From the NCBI GenBank assembly GCA_028023455.1, contig JAQFVV010006305.1, positions 3,651,001-3,715,000 on the forward strand: DNA of 64,000 nucleotides. Direction: 5' to 3'. Of the stretch, positions 23,320-35,637 are shown in pieces (the stretch's first letter is position 1; every line of letters starts with the position of its first letter). A program made the position numbers and the translations under genes. This DNA comes from Epiperipatus broadwayi. Lineage: Eukaryota > Onychophora > Udeonychophora > Euonychophora > Peripatidae. The notes below the pieces were generated by a model. The model ran no database searches. It was not told the DNA's origin and saw only the letters and a program-made list of their open reading frames with translations.

Positions 23320-24180
23320 TTGTTTTTTTTCTAAACTTCTAACATTTAATTGTATTTAAAAATGCTTTTTTTTTTGTATTCTTTTTCATATTTTTATATA
23401 TGGGTCAAAAGACTAATCTTTAAATCCAATATATTAATTCCAAAGTTTAATTTATCTCAATATGTAATAATATAATTTTAATTTAAAGGTAAAATATCTA
23501 ACGTAAAACCCTAAATTGCTTTGCATCTTTTATATGATAAATCTCTCTCTCTCTCTCTTTAATGATAATAAAGTACTTATTAACTATTAATCATTAAAAA
23601 GTACTTAGGATAGAAGAAATATAAAACATTAAATGACAATACATTTGTTTTTATTGATTAGAAAACAAATTGTTTTAAAGAAGTTAATCATTTGATAGCG
23701 CCATTTTCATTTTATCTACTATTTAAACAAATATAAATGTACTAAGAATTTTGCTTAAATAAAATGCCTTTTGTTTACAGACAGTTTTGACTTAGAATGT
23801 TTTTTTTTTTTGAAAATTATTAATGAACTATCGCATATAGATATTTAAAAATTTTAAAATAGCATTAAAATTTGAACGATAGTAGTTTAGTAATCAAGAT
23901 TCAATTATAATAAAAATATACTATTATTGGGATACATTTTTAAAGTACTAAGCAATATGATAATATAATTCAACGGATTAATATAAGACTTTTTAAAATT
24001 TTATATACATAAAATTAACTACAATACAATGTTTAGACAACTTGTGCAAACCCAACTTCAAATAGACATTTAAAAAATTTAAAAGTAGAAAAATTAATAC
24101 TGTAAGCAATATGTAATATACAAATAAACAAGTAAATAATAATTATGGTAAGTCAAAGTAGGTATAAAATAAATTGATTA
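23320..24180. other. AT-rich stretch, nothing recognised
   Basis: Only simple AT-rich sequence with a short CT run near 23550. Confidence 0.5.
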
Positions 24181-24185
24181 ATCTG

Positions 24186-24472
24186 TTGAACCAGGCTTTT
24201 GATACAGAGTATCTTTGTGGAAGCACGATGGAGAAGAAATTAACAAAATGTATCAGGATTTCCACCTGCATATGGAGATAATTAAACTGGATGGAGCTTC
24301 ATCAATTCACACCTAAGCTGTTACACATGAAAACATGCAAATTTCTTTAAAATTAATGCCCAGTTTAATTATCTCCATATGCAGATGGAAGTGCTGTTGC
24401 ATTTTGCCAATTCCCTCTCAGTTGTGCTTTGACAATGACATTCCATATCGAAATCCTGGTTCGGGAGACTAA
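24186..24472. mobile_element. Fold-back element, about 285 bp
   Basis: The inner arms are CATATGGAGATAATTAAACT near 24272 and its reverse complement AGTTTAATTATCTCCATATG near 24361. The outer arms pair more loosely: GAACCAGGC...GATAC at the left against ATCCTGGTTCGG at the right, and GGAAGCACGATGGAGAAG against CTCTCAGTTGTGCTTTG. The unpaired middle contains AGCTTCATCAATTCACACC. Non-coding, class unknown. Confidence 0.7.
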
Positions 24473-24479
24473 TAAATTT

Positions 24480-26400
24480 AGTTTAACTTATTTTGTCTTA
24501 TCCTAATTATTATTACTTGCTTTATTTGTATATTATACCTTAATATATGTAAATTAAAAATTCATTACATAAAAAGTTTTGATAATGTATAATTTTTGCA
24601 ATTATTATAAATAAATACACATTATCATAAAGAAGAAATAACAATTTAAAGACCAATAATATTTCTTTTCTAATTACAAAAAGAGTGACTAATTTAATAT
24701 TTAGCATCAAGAGGGGAAAAGAGGTATTATACAACTTATTTGAAAATTAATGAAAAAAAAAAAATATTGTTTAAAATTTAAATAAACGGTATTTTAAGCT
24801 AACAATTCTAACCAAAATTCTCTTACAGTTATAAAAAACAAAAATAAAAAAAGTACAGAATAGGCTATTTTCTGTATTTTTTTTATATTTATTTTACAAT
24901 ACAAACAATAAATTAGAGTAAAATCAAGTTTCATCTCAGATTGAGTTAAACAAGAGAATGACCTATGTTTACAAATAAAAAAAGATTCCATTTTATATAG
25001 ACAGAGACATACAATCGTATAATACATCAATTTTAAACTTATGAGTATTTTAAGAATTCACTTCAATTATAATGATAAACAATTAGAGTATCATCAATAG
25101 ATCAAAATATTCTAACTTAAAAGTCTTATAAATAATTTACTATAGCGAATAAAATATTTAAAACAATATAAGTCTGTATCAGATCAGATTTTCCACAAAA
25201 AGAACTTGGTTTGAATTTTGTAGATATTATTGTAAAGATTTTAAATAAAAAAAATATTAACGAACCATCACATAAATCTAATTAGTTAAGTTATTTAAAA
25301 TTGTCAGCATTAAAACTCGAAAAATAATACTTTCACCTAAGAAACCTGTTTAATTGGCTCTAAAAATGAGAATGAAAAAATAATATTTCATTTATTGTAA
25401 AATTTTCCAAAAAGTATAAGAAAGAAAATGATCTATTCTATAGTAAAATGGGTTCATAATATTTTATTGGTGTTTTTGGTATTTTAAATCATCTATTAAT
25501 ATATATGTCATGCAGTTCCTTAGGTACATAGCCAATCAAAATAGCCATTTTGTATTAGTCGGTAAGTGGGTATTTAATATTATTAACTAGAGAGTGAAGT
25601 TTATATGAGTTGGTTAGAGAAGAGTTAGTGCACTTCCTGTAAAATTAAAAAATCCAACAATAAAATGATGCAGCTTTCACAGTTATGCTTGACTATTGCC
25701 ACATTCAATAATAAACACAAAACATTAAAAGCTCTAAAGAAATAATACAAGTAGAATATTAGTAATATGATAATTTATTATTCAAAATTTTTTATTAGCC
25801 AAACAAAATTTTAAAAACCTTTAATTTTTTTACAAAAAAATAATTTAATTTGTACATAAATTTACAAACAATATTAAAAAAAAAAAAAAACAATAAGCAA
25901 AAAGTATTTTTATATAAACAAAAAATATATATAACTAATGTTAATGATAAATTCCAAATTATATATAACTAATGTTTCTTAACATTTTTAGAAAAGTTTG
26001 GGTTTACAATAAGAAAGTAAAAAATCTATTTTGTGATATCCAAAAAAATTCAAAAATTGAAGTCAGAGTCAGGAATTTCATAATAACAGTATTTTATTTG
26101 TCAAATAAACTGACTTTGATGAGACTCAACTAGATACCAACAGATATTTTTCTTAAAATATAAACTTCTCTCCTAGAATGCAATGTGAAATTTTTAGTCT
26201 GGTGCATTTAATACATATACAATGCAATTATTTTAATAATGTTAGTCTTATTTTCATTAATTTGTTTTACATATTGTTTGAATTAATAATTCTGGATATC
26301 ATTTAAAATGTAACTTAATTATTTTATTACATAAAATTCCAATATTTCTAATAGATACATATAATATTAAATATACTTGTATCACATTATCATTTTTAAG
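24480..26400. other. AT-rich stretch, nothing recognised
   Basis: Two minus-strand open stretches (64 and 78 codons) are rich in Leu, Phe and Ile and have no family feature. No repeats recognised. Confidence 0.5.
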
Positions 26401-26403
26401 CAT

Positions 26404-29330
26404 TATCACTCCAATGCAGTATGAAGGTCTCTTTACATTTAACCCAATTTCTTTAATGTCTAGCTTCTCTTCTCCTCATCACTACAACACACTTCTTTAT
26501 TTTATTCATTTATCTCACATATGGATTTTATATAGATCATTTTATAATTTATTGGAATCCAGTTTAAGATTTCAACTGTCCATCAATTATCATAATCCTT
26601 TAGCAATATATCCAGCCCAACACCAGTTCAGTCTCTTAATTCTTTCAATGATGCCAATAACATCTGTATGTTGTCTCATTCATGTATTTCATTTTAAATG
26701 TTCATCTTGTTACTTCCAACATACATTTTCCATACTTTGTTGCGTGGTCTGAAATTTCTGTCTCATTCTTCTGTTAAGTGTCCCAGTCTCACAATCTTAA
26801 GTAAGAATTGATAGAACACATTTATTAAAAACTTTCCTTTTCAAATATATAGGCATATTTCTTTTTAAAATTTATTTCTATCAAAAGCATTTTAACACAT
26901 TTTAATTTTATGATTAATTCGATTATGTTTCAATCTCTAATTGTTAACTTTTTCTAACTCATCATAATCAATCTTTGTTTTCTTCTTTTGAGAAAATCCA
27001 TTGAACATTACGTTAGTTTTTTTAATACTTACCTTTGGTCCTACTTTCTTACTTTCATCAGATAACTCTTGCAACATTTCCTGAAGCTGTGAAGCATTAT
27101 TTGCAAAAAAACAATTATATCATCAACAAAATCTAGATATCTTAAATAACCACCATTTATTTTTATTTGCTAAGTTTCCCATTTTAATCTATTGAATACT
27201 TCTTGAAAAACTGCTATAAAAAGTTTTGGAGATATGGAGTCATCCTGTCATAAACTATTCTCAATATCAATCTTCTTAGCACCATAATGTAATCTGATTG
27301 TTGCTATTGCATTTTATAAATATTCCTTAGAATATGATAATACCTTGGATCTATATCTTGATGATCCAATTCTTTAATCACTAAAGAAATGCTTACAGAA
27401 TCAATTTACAATCCAAAAGCATAATGGCAACTCATATTCATTCCAACTTTTCTATAAATTTGATCAATACTTGGATATCATCCATTGTATTAAAAACATT
27501 TTTAAATCCAGTTTATTTATTTTTTTTGTTGGTTAAAATCCAAAGTTTTACTGTGGATAAGTTATTATTATTTTTGAAAAAAATTTGTACAGAACTGATA
27601 AAAGAATGATAGATCTGTAATTTCTAATAATGTTTTTATCACATGCTTTAAATATTGATATTAATACTGCATTCTTCAAATCATTTGGTACATCTTTGTT
27701 ATTTAGCATGTGATATATAATTTTAACAAAAATTTATTTCTTCATGTTTCTTTTAAAGTATCAATTATAATTCCATCATTACCTGGAACTTTTACCTTCT
27801 TCATAGATTTAATTGTTAATCCTGGACAATTCAGAAAAGATAATAGTTTTAGAGATATTTTTTTCTTGTTCTTTATTACTATACAAAAATTCTTGATAAA
27901 ATTCCTTTATATATTTTATGATGCCATATCTCTTTTTAGCAATAATTCCATCTTTTTTTTTTTACTTATTGCAGAAATACATTTTCTACCAATACCAAGA
28001 TGATGTTTTACACTTTTGAAATTTTTATTCCCTTCTATAAATTTTCTTACTAATTTAGAATTATATTTTCTTATATTATTATTAACACTTTTTACACCAT
28101 TCTTATAAAATTCTAGCTATTCAATCCTTCTTAATGCATCATTTAAATATATTTTCATGTTGTTTCTTTTCTTCATAAATTGTCTTGTTGCAGTAGATAT
28201 TTTAATGAACAGTTGCTGCTTTCTTGGACAAATTATCTTTGTTGCTATTTTTAAAAGTGTATCAATTATCTTCCTATTGATTTTCTTCAAATCTGAACCA
28301 TTTTCTAAATTTGGTAATATTTGAAAATGATTTGCAAGTTCTAATTTAAATTCACTGAAATGTTTCTGAAGATTAGAAATATCAACTCTGAATGCTGTTT
28401 TTCTTAATAATTTTTGTTTCTCTAATTTTGCATTAATATGTATCTTACATCTCATTAATTGAGGATTACTTCATATGTTGAATTCATTAAGAATGTTACA
28501 ATCTTAAAAAATATATTTTCTAGTAGTCAAAATATAATCCAATTCTACAATACCTTCATTTGGATGCTTCTATGTCCATTTTCTTTTAACATTTTTCTCA
28601 AAGAAAGAATTCATAATACAAATTTTACCTTTTGCTGCAAATTCCACAAGTCTGTGTCTTCTTATTTCTATCACCATAACCACATTTACTTAAAGCACTT
28701 TCACTTTTCATTTGTTTATCAATTTTAGTATTAAATTCTCCCATGCCAATTTTAAAATGTTGCTTGATGTGATCAAAAGCATTTTGTATATCATATAAAA
28801 ATCCTTTACTTATTCATCAGAATGAAAACTTGTTTGGTCCCAAGTGTGAATTATCTACATTTGGTATTTATCATTAATTCTCAATAGTATATACACTTTT
28901 CATGCCATTATGTAATTCTACAAAATTTGTATTGCTCAACCTAATATAAACAGCTAAAATAAAACTAATAAGAACGTCTTAAATGCACTGAGCCAACTTT
29001 CAGCAGATTGCTGCCAGAAATATGTCAGAAGCTGGCTCAGTGAATTTAAGACTTTTAGTTTTATTTTAGCTATTAATATAACTTGAGCAGTACAAGTTTG
29101 GTAGAATTACTCATCATTAAGTTGATTAACTAATCTTGCCAGTCTATCTGATACACCATAAATCTCCACAATGTTGATCTTCCACTTTTTATTTGTAATA
29201 AATGTTACTGAAGATGAATGGGCTACTTACAAACACACATCATCCAGTGTAGTGGGTTTATTGTCTTTTACCATAGTTCTATCTTCTCAATTGTTTAAAT
29301 GCTCTTAAATGAAATATCAGTTGAGATGTC
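26404..29330 (-). pseudogene. RTE-type LINE, endonuclease to 3' end, many stops
   Basis: Read on the minus strand in several frames, this gives the order of a full RTE-like LINE. It begins with the endonuclease from about 29320, including an INIVEIYGVSDRLARLV segment and, further in, YAPTS. A linker follows at 28455-28117 (CKIHINAKLEKQKLLRKTAF), then the reverse transcriptase with a VDDIIVF version of the YADD box near 27150. It ends with the C-terminal WAGH-type region near 26600. The 3' end matches the copy at 40083-40920. Stops and frameshifts are frequent. A palindromic insertion (28949-29073) interrupts the endonuclease. Confidence 0.8.
28942..29081. mobile_element. Palindromic MITE in the LINE endonuclease, with 8-bp duplication
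   Basis: The arms AGCTAAAATAAAACTAA and its reverse complement TTAGTTTTATTTTAGCT enclose further paired blocks (ACTGAGCCAAC against GCTGGCTCAGT). TAATATAA stands on each side (28942-28949 and 29074-29081), a plausible 8-bp target duplication. With a terminal (C/T)AG this fits a hAT-type non-autonomous element. The flanking sequence is AT-rich, so a chance duplication cannot be fully excluded. Confidence 0.6.
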
Positions 29331-29334
29331 TTGA

Positions 29335-29640
29335 AGGCAGAATGAATGTGTAATAAATTTTATAAATAGCTATTTATAATCATGTCAGACACAACTAAAT
29401 CATGGTCATTATTTCCAGGAGCCTGTAAAGACAGCAGTCAAGGCAGAGGTTGGTGACTGAATGCAGATAGTGGTAAGAATCTCCTGATTGTGGACCTAGA
29501 GTATCATTTGAAGATATTTTACTTAGATGTTTATAATTACAGATCATTTTCAAGTGAAGGAAGATTGCAAAAATTGGAAGAACTCTTGTAGATGAATTAT
29601 GAAATTTAATTTCATCCTAATATATGTAACTCATGATCCA
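29335..29640 (+). pseudogene. RTE-type LINE 5' end, inverted
   Basis: Starts AAGGCAGAATGAATG, the same words that begin the 5' segment at 40925. After a leader it encodes LDVYNYRSFSSEGRLQKLEE near 29510-29590, which corresponds to the TYN-x-R-S/T-L-x-S-E-E-R-L-x-x-L-E-E start of the LINE endonuclease. The minus-strand LINE at 26404-29330 picks up where this stops. The pair together therefore look like one ~3.2-kb copy whose 5' part was inverted on insertion (twin priming). Confidence 0.7.
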
Positions 29641-30760
29641 AACATGATAGAGACTTAAACTTTTTGTGGACTATAGCTAGACTATCACTATGTAATACAT
29701 GTTGATTCAGAGAAGGCATTGAAAACAGCTTGGAGAAAAAACCAGTTATATAATTCACTTCTTCACTATTATAAGCTGCATATTTTCTTAAAAAGTATTA
29801 TATGTTTTTTAAATAAATTTTATAAGAAATAAAATTATAATTTAATATCCAGAAAAGTATTATTAATAATAATCTCACACATGTAATATTAAAAAAGTTA
29901 TATAGATAAAGATGGAATACATTGTGCAATAACAGAAAACAGGAATACAAAACCTAAAGCAGAAATTAAGAATGACAAAACTAGTGAATAGGGTAAAATT
30001 CCAGTTGATTGCTATGAGTTAAAAAATTTGAGAGATTACGATTATAATAGTGACATAATATGTAAGTCATGAAAGGATCATTGGATTTCTTTTCAATATA
30101 TAAAATTTTTTTTAAACCAAGAACTGGTATACAAAAGAGTGGGTTTTAAATAATCGAGTTTACTTTTGCAATCACTATAAACTAGTGATAATATTGCAAA
30201 GATATACTGATATATAAAAAGCAGTTTGGATTGAGAAAGAATAAAGGAATTATGGATATAATTGGAATTAGGAAGACTATGGTGTAAAGATTGTACACAA
30301 AAAGTAAGAAAAATTAATGCAGTTCACTAATTTCAAAAGGACAATTAAACAAAAATGGATTAGATTATGTTGATATTTTAAAGAAAATTATAGATTGGAA
30401 AAAGGATAGTATTAAAAAAAATTGTATAAAAAATAAATATATAAAAGAGTATAAGTTAAGATTATTGCTTATCTCCTATTCAATGTTTATTTAGATGAAT
30501 TTCTAAATAGCCATTGTTTTAATAAAAACGAGATAACTGTGTGTTTGAAAGCTAATTTCTTCATTTTTATTCATAATACAGCATATTTGTAGATACTAAA
30601 AAATGGATTTAATGAAATATTATGTGAAAAACGTTTGGAAGCAAAATACAAACTTGTATGTCTAAATTAACATTTATGAGTAAACTTGATGGTCATGTGA
30701 TAAAAAAAATTGCAGTAAAAATTATGACTAAACAACATTTCAATAAGAATAGAAGTTAAA
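29641..30760. other. AT-rich stretch between LINE copies
   Basis: May hold more decayed LINE sequence (a patch near 29930-30040 is less AT-biased), but I cannot align it to a domain. Nothing else recognised. Confidence 0.4.
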
Positions 30761-30769
30761 AGTAGCAAC

Positions 30770-32830
30770 ATCGAATAGTAAAAAAATAAAGAGCTATGAA
30801 ATTCTGAACAATGTTTATTTCAAGATCTTTTTTTTGGCAGGTAACTGACAATAGATGTAAAACAGAAGATAAATAAATTTTGAATAATCAAACATTTTCT
30901 CTTTTGATAACAGATAAAAAAAGTAATAATATTGGATACTTTTGTTTTGAAATTATAAATTATGTTTTAAAGGCATAAATATTAGGAATAAAAGTGTAAT
31001 TCATTACAAATAAAAGACAAAAAAATATCATTGCAAAAATTGAAAATGGATTAGATAGAAGAGAATGATTAATATACAAAATTCTGGAAAATATCAAATG
31101 CAAATAATTCAGGTTTATGCTCCAACAAGTTCTCATATGTAGATATTCACAATACCTTTAAACAGAATGAACATTTTTAAAATATTATATGGGACTACGA
31201 TGTAAGGTCTGAAAATAATTAAAAGTTTAAAGTGCTATTCATAAATAAAGATATAGAGCATAAATGAGAGTGACAAAGACTACCAAAAATACGTTAGTCA
31301 TGAAATCATCTGAGTGAAGATGCAAATGAGTTAGATTATATTTTAACTAAAATTTAAGATTTGAAGATAAAACAATATATCCATAACTAAAGCTTAACAA
31401 ATCATTTTAAAATAATAAAAGACTTTGAAGGTAACTCATATTAATACAATTACATAGTAAATAGTTTATTAAGCGATTGCAATGTATACAAAAAAAAAAA
31501 AAAGAAATTCAAAAATAATTAAAAATAATCCATTTACAAAAAATGCGTAGGTGGAACGTAGTATAATGTTGATATAAAAAATAAGACAATGAAATGTGAA
31601 TAACAAAAATATTAGAAAATATTTAAAAAAAATCTTGATTTATAAAATAATTATTAAAAGTAAGGATATTATAAAGTGTATGGTAATTTTTAAAAAAAAT
31701 CTATTAGTAATAAAAAAAAAAAGCAGAAAACAGCCACCTGCAATGATAACTTCAATTAAAGTTACACAAATTCTAACGGAGAAGGTTAGAATGCAGTCAA
31801 CTACAAAGAATGAGAATGTTTTTTTTTAAAAAATATATAATAAAGAAAATATTCAGGAAAGATAAAGACCATATTAAATAATGAAATCCAAATTATTAAT
31901 CGTCTATTACATCTATGATTATTAAAAAAACACTGAAATCAAATGAACAAACTAAGCTCAAAACTGATTTCCATATAATAAACTCTATTCAAGTAGTAAT
32001 AAATGTTACAAAATAGATTGATAAGAAAAGATTGCCACTTTGAATTGAATTTATTAATGAAAATAATATTTAATGTTTTAAGCCATGTATTTGTGATTAA
32101 AGCTATGTGATAACATGATACAGATTAGATTATTATTAAGTTTCATTTCTTTTTTTAGCAAAATGCAATGATTAAACTTCATGATGATACTAAAAAATAT
32201 ATTGGTATAGTTTTCAAAATGTTTTAGAGCAGTTCAATAAATATATTTTAAAATTTAAATATTAATTAATGAGAGCAGAGAAGTCACTTATGCCATCCAT
32301 ATTTTACAACTAAAAATAATTATTTTACAAATAATCTTTCAAAAGCTACATGACATACTGCAGAGTTATCGGATAAAAACAAGAAAGTAAGAATGAAGAT
32401 AAGTGTGAAAAGACTAAAATAATGTTCAATTGATTTTGCAAACAAAATCAATAGTTATCAATTAAAAGAAGTTAATAACTACAAAATCTGAATCAAATTA
32501 TTAATATAGACATAAATATAATGGATAAATATAGCAGTGCTTTATTATGGAAGTAAGGGTGTAACACTTGTCAATATAGTAATGCAGAAACTACACCACA
32601 AACAGCAAAAATTTAAAGACAAGATAGAAGTGGCAATGAAAGAATGAAAGCAAAATACATGAATGTAAAAACAATTATAGAAAAAAATTAAGAGGCATAA
32701 ATGAACCTGAGACTGACAATAGATTGCCAAAAATAAGACTACATGTGAAGAAAATTTGTTGGATAGAATGATGTGGGGGAAGGGATATGCGCATAAAATA
32801 ATGAAATAAATTTGAAGAAGCTTTCATTAT
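30770..32830 (+). pseudogene. Decayed LINE, endonuclease to C-terminus
   Basis: Plus-strand fragments in order. Endonuclease: VGFIINKRQKNIIAKIENG-like near 30960-31050, then QVYAPTSSH-like near 31110. Reverse transcriptase: a segment with INSIQVVINVTK and IDKKRLPL near 31985-32045, matching the usual INSIQVV-x-x-LIEK-x-x-E-Y-x-x-PL region. C-terminal tail: MQKL..QQKFKDKI.VAMKE.MKAKYM near 32580-32660, then TDNRLPK near 32715. Every segment is broken by stops and shifts. The tail differs from the copy at 40.1 kb, so this is another subfamily. The 5' limit is uncertain. Confidence 0.65.
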
Positions 32831-32849
32831 ATAATAAATCAATGGATCC

Positions 32850-34450
32850 TGAAATTAATGATATTAATAAAATTTGTGATTAATTTATACAAATTAAATA
32901 ATAATCTTTAATGATTATTAAAGATTATTAGTAAATGATAAGTAGTTACAAGTAGTACTTTAATATACCTTTTAATAATATTAATTGTAACAATTCCAAA
33001 ATTATATACTCAAACTGTAGAATCTTAATGTAATTTTTAACAATAATAATAAAAAAATAAATGTACATTTTATTTGTTAATTTTATAAAAGATTAGTAAT
33101 TAAAAAATAATTTTCTTATATTTATATAAACATTAATCGATGCCATTGGATATGCAGGAGCAGTTGCACAATATGAATCCAACTGTAGTGTGTACATAAA
33201 AAGAGACTGTAAAATATAAATAAATAAACAGAACAGAATACAGGATTATGAAATATAAACTATTACATCAAGTAGTTACATTTTACAGAATTTTTTAATT
33301 TAATAATTATATCATTTATATATTCAACACTTAGCATGATCCAAAAATTTCTACCATGAGAATAGAATATGCATAGTTGCCCATGAAAAAAAAAATTAAC
33401 ATAAATTAATACCACCAATTTTACATTTTATTAATGATCAAAATTATCTTCTAGTAAGGTAGTTACTATGCCAGGTAAAGGCAATAAAACAATTTGATCC
33501 TCTAACTAAAATTTTAGTCATAATATTAATGAAAAATGTTTTTCCTGTATGTCCAAGTATATCTAGAAAAAATACTTTTTCATGTTCATTATGAAATACT
33601 TGACAGCTTAATATTATATATAAAAAGTCAGTATTTAATTAAGGTTAATTTCTGTTTAAATTTTTTATTAAAACTAACATCATGTATTGTCTTTCTCAAA
33701 TAATATTAGTCACATGAAGATCTGTCTAAATTATTGGGAAAAAAAATACCAAAGCTTTATACATTTGTTTCTAATAGTAAATATTTAGGGAGAAATGTAT
33801 CAAAAATTGATCTATTACTTCCTACAGAAAAATAACATTTCATTTTACATATTAAGAGATATATACTTTTAAAATAAATAGTAACATTTTTAACTGCTAT
33901 GTTATACATTTTCCATGTATATGGTACTTCAATACCAAAGACATTCTTGCCATATCTAGTAATTAATTGTTCCCCATAATAAGTTTCTATTATTTGAATA
34001 CATATAACAGAAATATACATCTAAACTATAAATAAGTCTTAAAACAAAATCAAATGCTCATAGGTACATATTTCATTCAAAAAACAAGTCTTCAGTTATT
34101 TAAAACCAAAAATACATATTCAATACAAAACAATAGCAAGTGTCTATAACTATGTTAATGCTATAAATTTTATTTTTTAATTATTAAAATCATTCTTTAC
34201 CTCACGTTTAAACAAATAATATAAATATCTTACATAAGGCAGAGACATTCATAAAATCCATTCAGCAACATTATTCAAATTAATATTTAACCATTACTAA
34301 GATTATTTACCAAGTGAAATACTGATGCTATGAATACCTAAATTAATTTTTAGTGGGATTATTTTTGTTTATAACAATCAAAAATTTATTTAAAATTTAA
34401 TTAAATATAGAGCAATTAAGGAAACATTTTACTGCTTATTACAAATACCT
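32850..34450. other. AT-rich stretch, nothing firm
   Basis: The minus-strand open stretch at 33757-34020 contains ETYYGEQLITRYGKNVFGIE, which is less biased than neighbours, but splice borders and family are unclear. No repeats recognised. Confidence 0.45.
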
Positions 34451-34456
34451 TCAATG

Positions 34457-34586
34457 TATGCATATATATATATATATATATTGAAACAATCAGGTTGTTT
34501 CACATTTATAATTTGAAGTCCCCCCCCCCCTCAATTTTGAAACTGTCGAGATAAAATAATAAAAAAAAGCTGACACAGTTTCAAAA

Positions 34587-34617
<31 letters not shown>

Positions 34618-34618
34618 A
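34457..34618. repeat. Simple repeats: (TA)n, C-run and (AAAT)n
   Basis: A TA run at about 34458-34482, a run of 10 C at about 34520 and about eight AAAT repeats at 34584-34617. A GAAACTGT...ACAGTTTC inverted pair flanks the segment before the AAAT run. Confidence 0.85.
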
Positions 34619-34619
34619 A

Positions 34620-35185
34620 GTTATAATGAAAAAATAAAAAGATGACAGCAATTTAAAAATTAATATTTTAAAATATTAAAAGTTACTGTTAAAATGCAAT
34701 ATTTTGCAAAAGTTTAAATTTTACAGATTATCAAAAAGAAGGCTGTAATTAACAATTAATAAAAAATAAAGATTGCAGTGGGCTTAAAAATCAATAGCTG
34801 TTTTTCTAAAAACAGTTGATAAGAGTTATTAGAATCTGTTCCCGCCAAAAGTATAAAGAGATAAATAGGGGAGTAGAGATTTCTTAAGAGATTTTTGTAG
34901 CAGACATACAGTCAGAACGCATCAAGACTGTTATGAGAAAAATCAATATTATATGAATACTGGTCCAACAAAGCTTGGAGAACAGTGAACAATAAAAAGA
35001 AGGAACTTATAACTAAGAAAATATTAAAAGAAGAAACAAGTGGTTAAAATATTATATCTTCAAATGTCTGAATAATTTGAAAACAGCCTTCTCTCTCTCT
35101 TGGTTCAGCTACGAAGTAAATAAATCAAGGCCTGTGAACTGCCCATAGGCTTGTCAAGATCTCAGAATCCCTCATTGATTGGAAA
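34620..35185. other. Spacer, nothing recognised
   Basis: AT-rich, becoming slightly less so from 35090 (TTCTCTCTCTCTTGGTTCAG). No gene or repeat identified. Confidence 0.45.
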
Positions 35186-35188
35186 AGT

Positions 35189-35214
35189 GATAGAATGAAT
35201 TGCCTCTGGAACCA
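35189..35214. repeat. 26-nt direct repeat, left copy
   Basis: GATAGAATGAATTGCCTCTG followed by GAACCA. An exact second copy stands at 36751-36776, on the far side of two palindromic elements. Confidence 0.9.
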
Positions 35215-35264
35215 GCAGATATAGGTTCAGGTAGGAAAATTGTACAGCTTTTATAACCTATTAT

Positions 35265-35603
35265 GTAATCAAGCACAAGTGCGTGTGTGGCACAACTGTT
35301 CCCAAAAGCTATTAATATAAAATAGATAACTAAAAATAATGAACTAGCTGAGCACTTTCAAAGGATCTTGCCTTCATAATCATAGCTTGTTAATACATTT
35401 AATGATAGGCAAATATGCTAATTCCATTTTTTCGATAAAGCATAGCACGTGTCCTTCCTATTTATGGATCACTATTAACAAGCTATGATTATGAAGGCAA
35501 GATCCTTTGAAAGCGCTCAGCTAGTTTATTATTTTTAGTTATCTATTTTATATTAATAGCTTTTGGGAACAGTTGCGTTGCACACGCACTCGTGCTTGAT
35601 TAC
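35265..35603. mobile_element. Fold-back element 1, arms about 131 bp
   Basis: The left arm (35265-35396, GTAATCAAGCAC to CATAGCTTGTTAATA) and right arm (35473-35603, TATTAACAAGCTATG to GTGCTTGATTAC) are reverse complements with few differences, around a ~76-nt spacer. AACCTATTATGTA stands directly before the left arm (35255-35267) and again at 35638-35650, about 35 nt after the right arm, which could mark the insertion. No coding capacity. Confidence 0.8.
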
Positions 35604-35637
35604 ATATATTTCCCAAAAGTAAAAAATTATTTTACTT

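Noticed and set aside
26414-26752. 112-codon plus-strand open frame
   Set aside because: Antisense of the decayed RTE LINE tail. The minus-strand reading is the one with LINE motifs.
33757-34020. 87-codon minus-strand open frame with YGKNVFGIE
   Set aside because: Looks slightly protein-like, but no firm acceptor/donor pair or family motif could be assigned.
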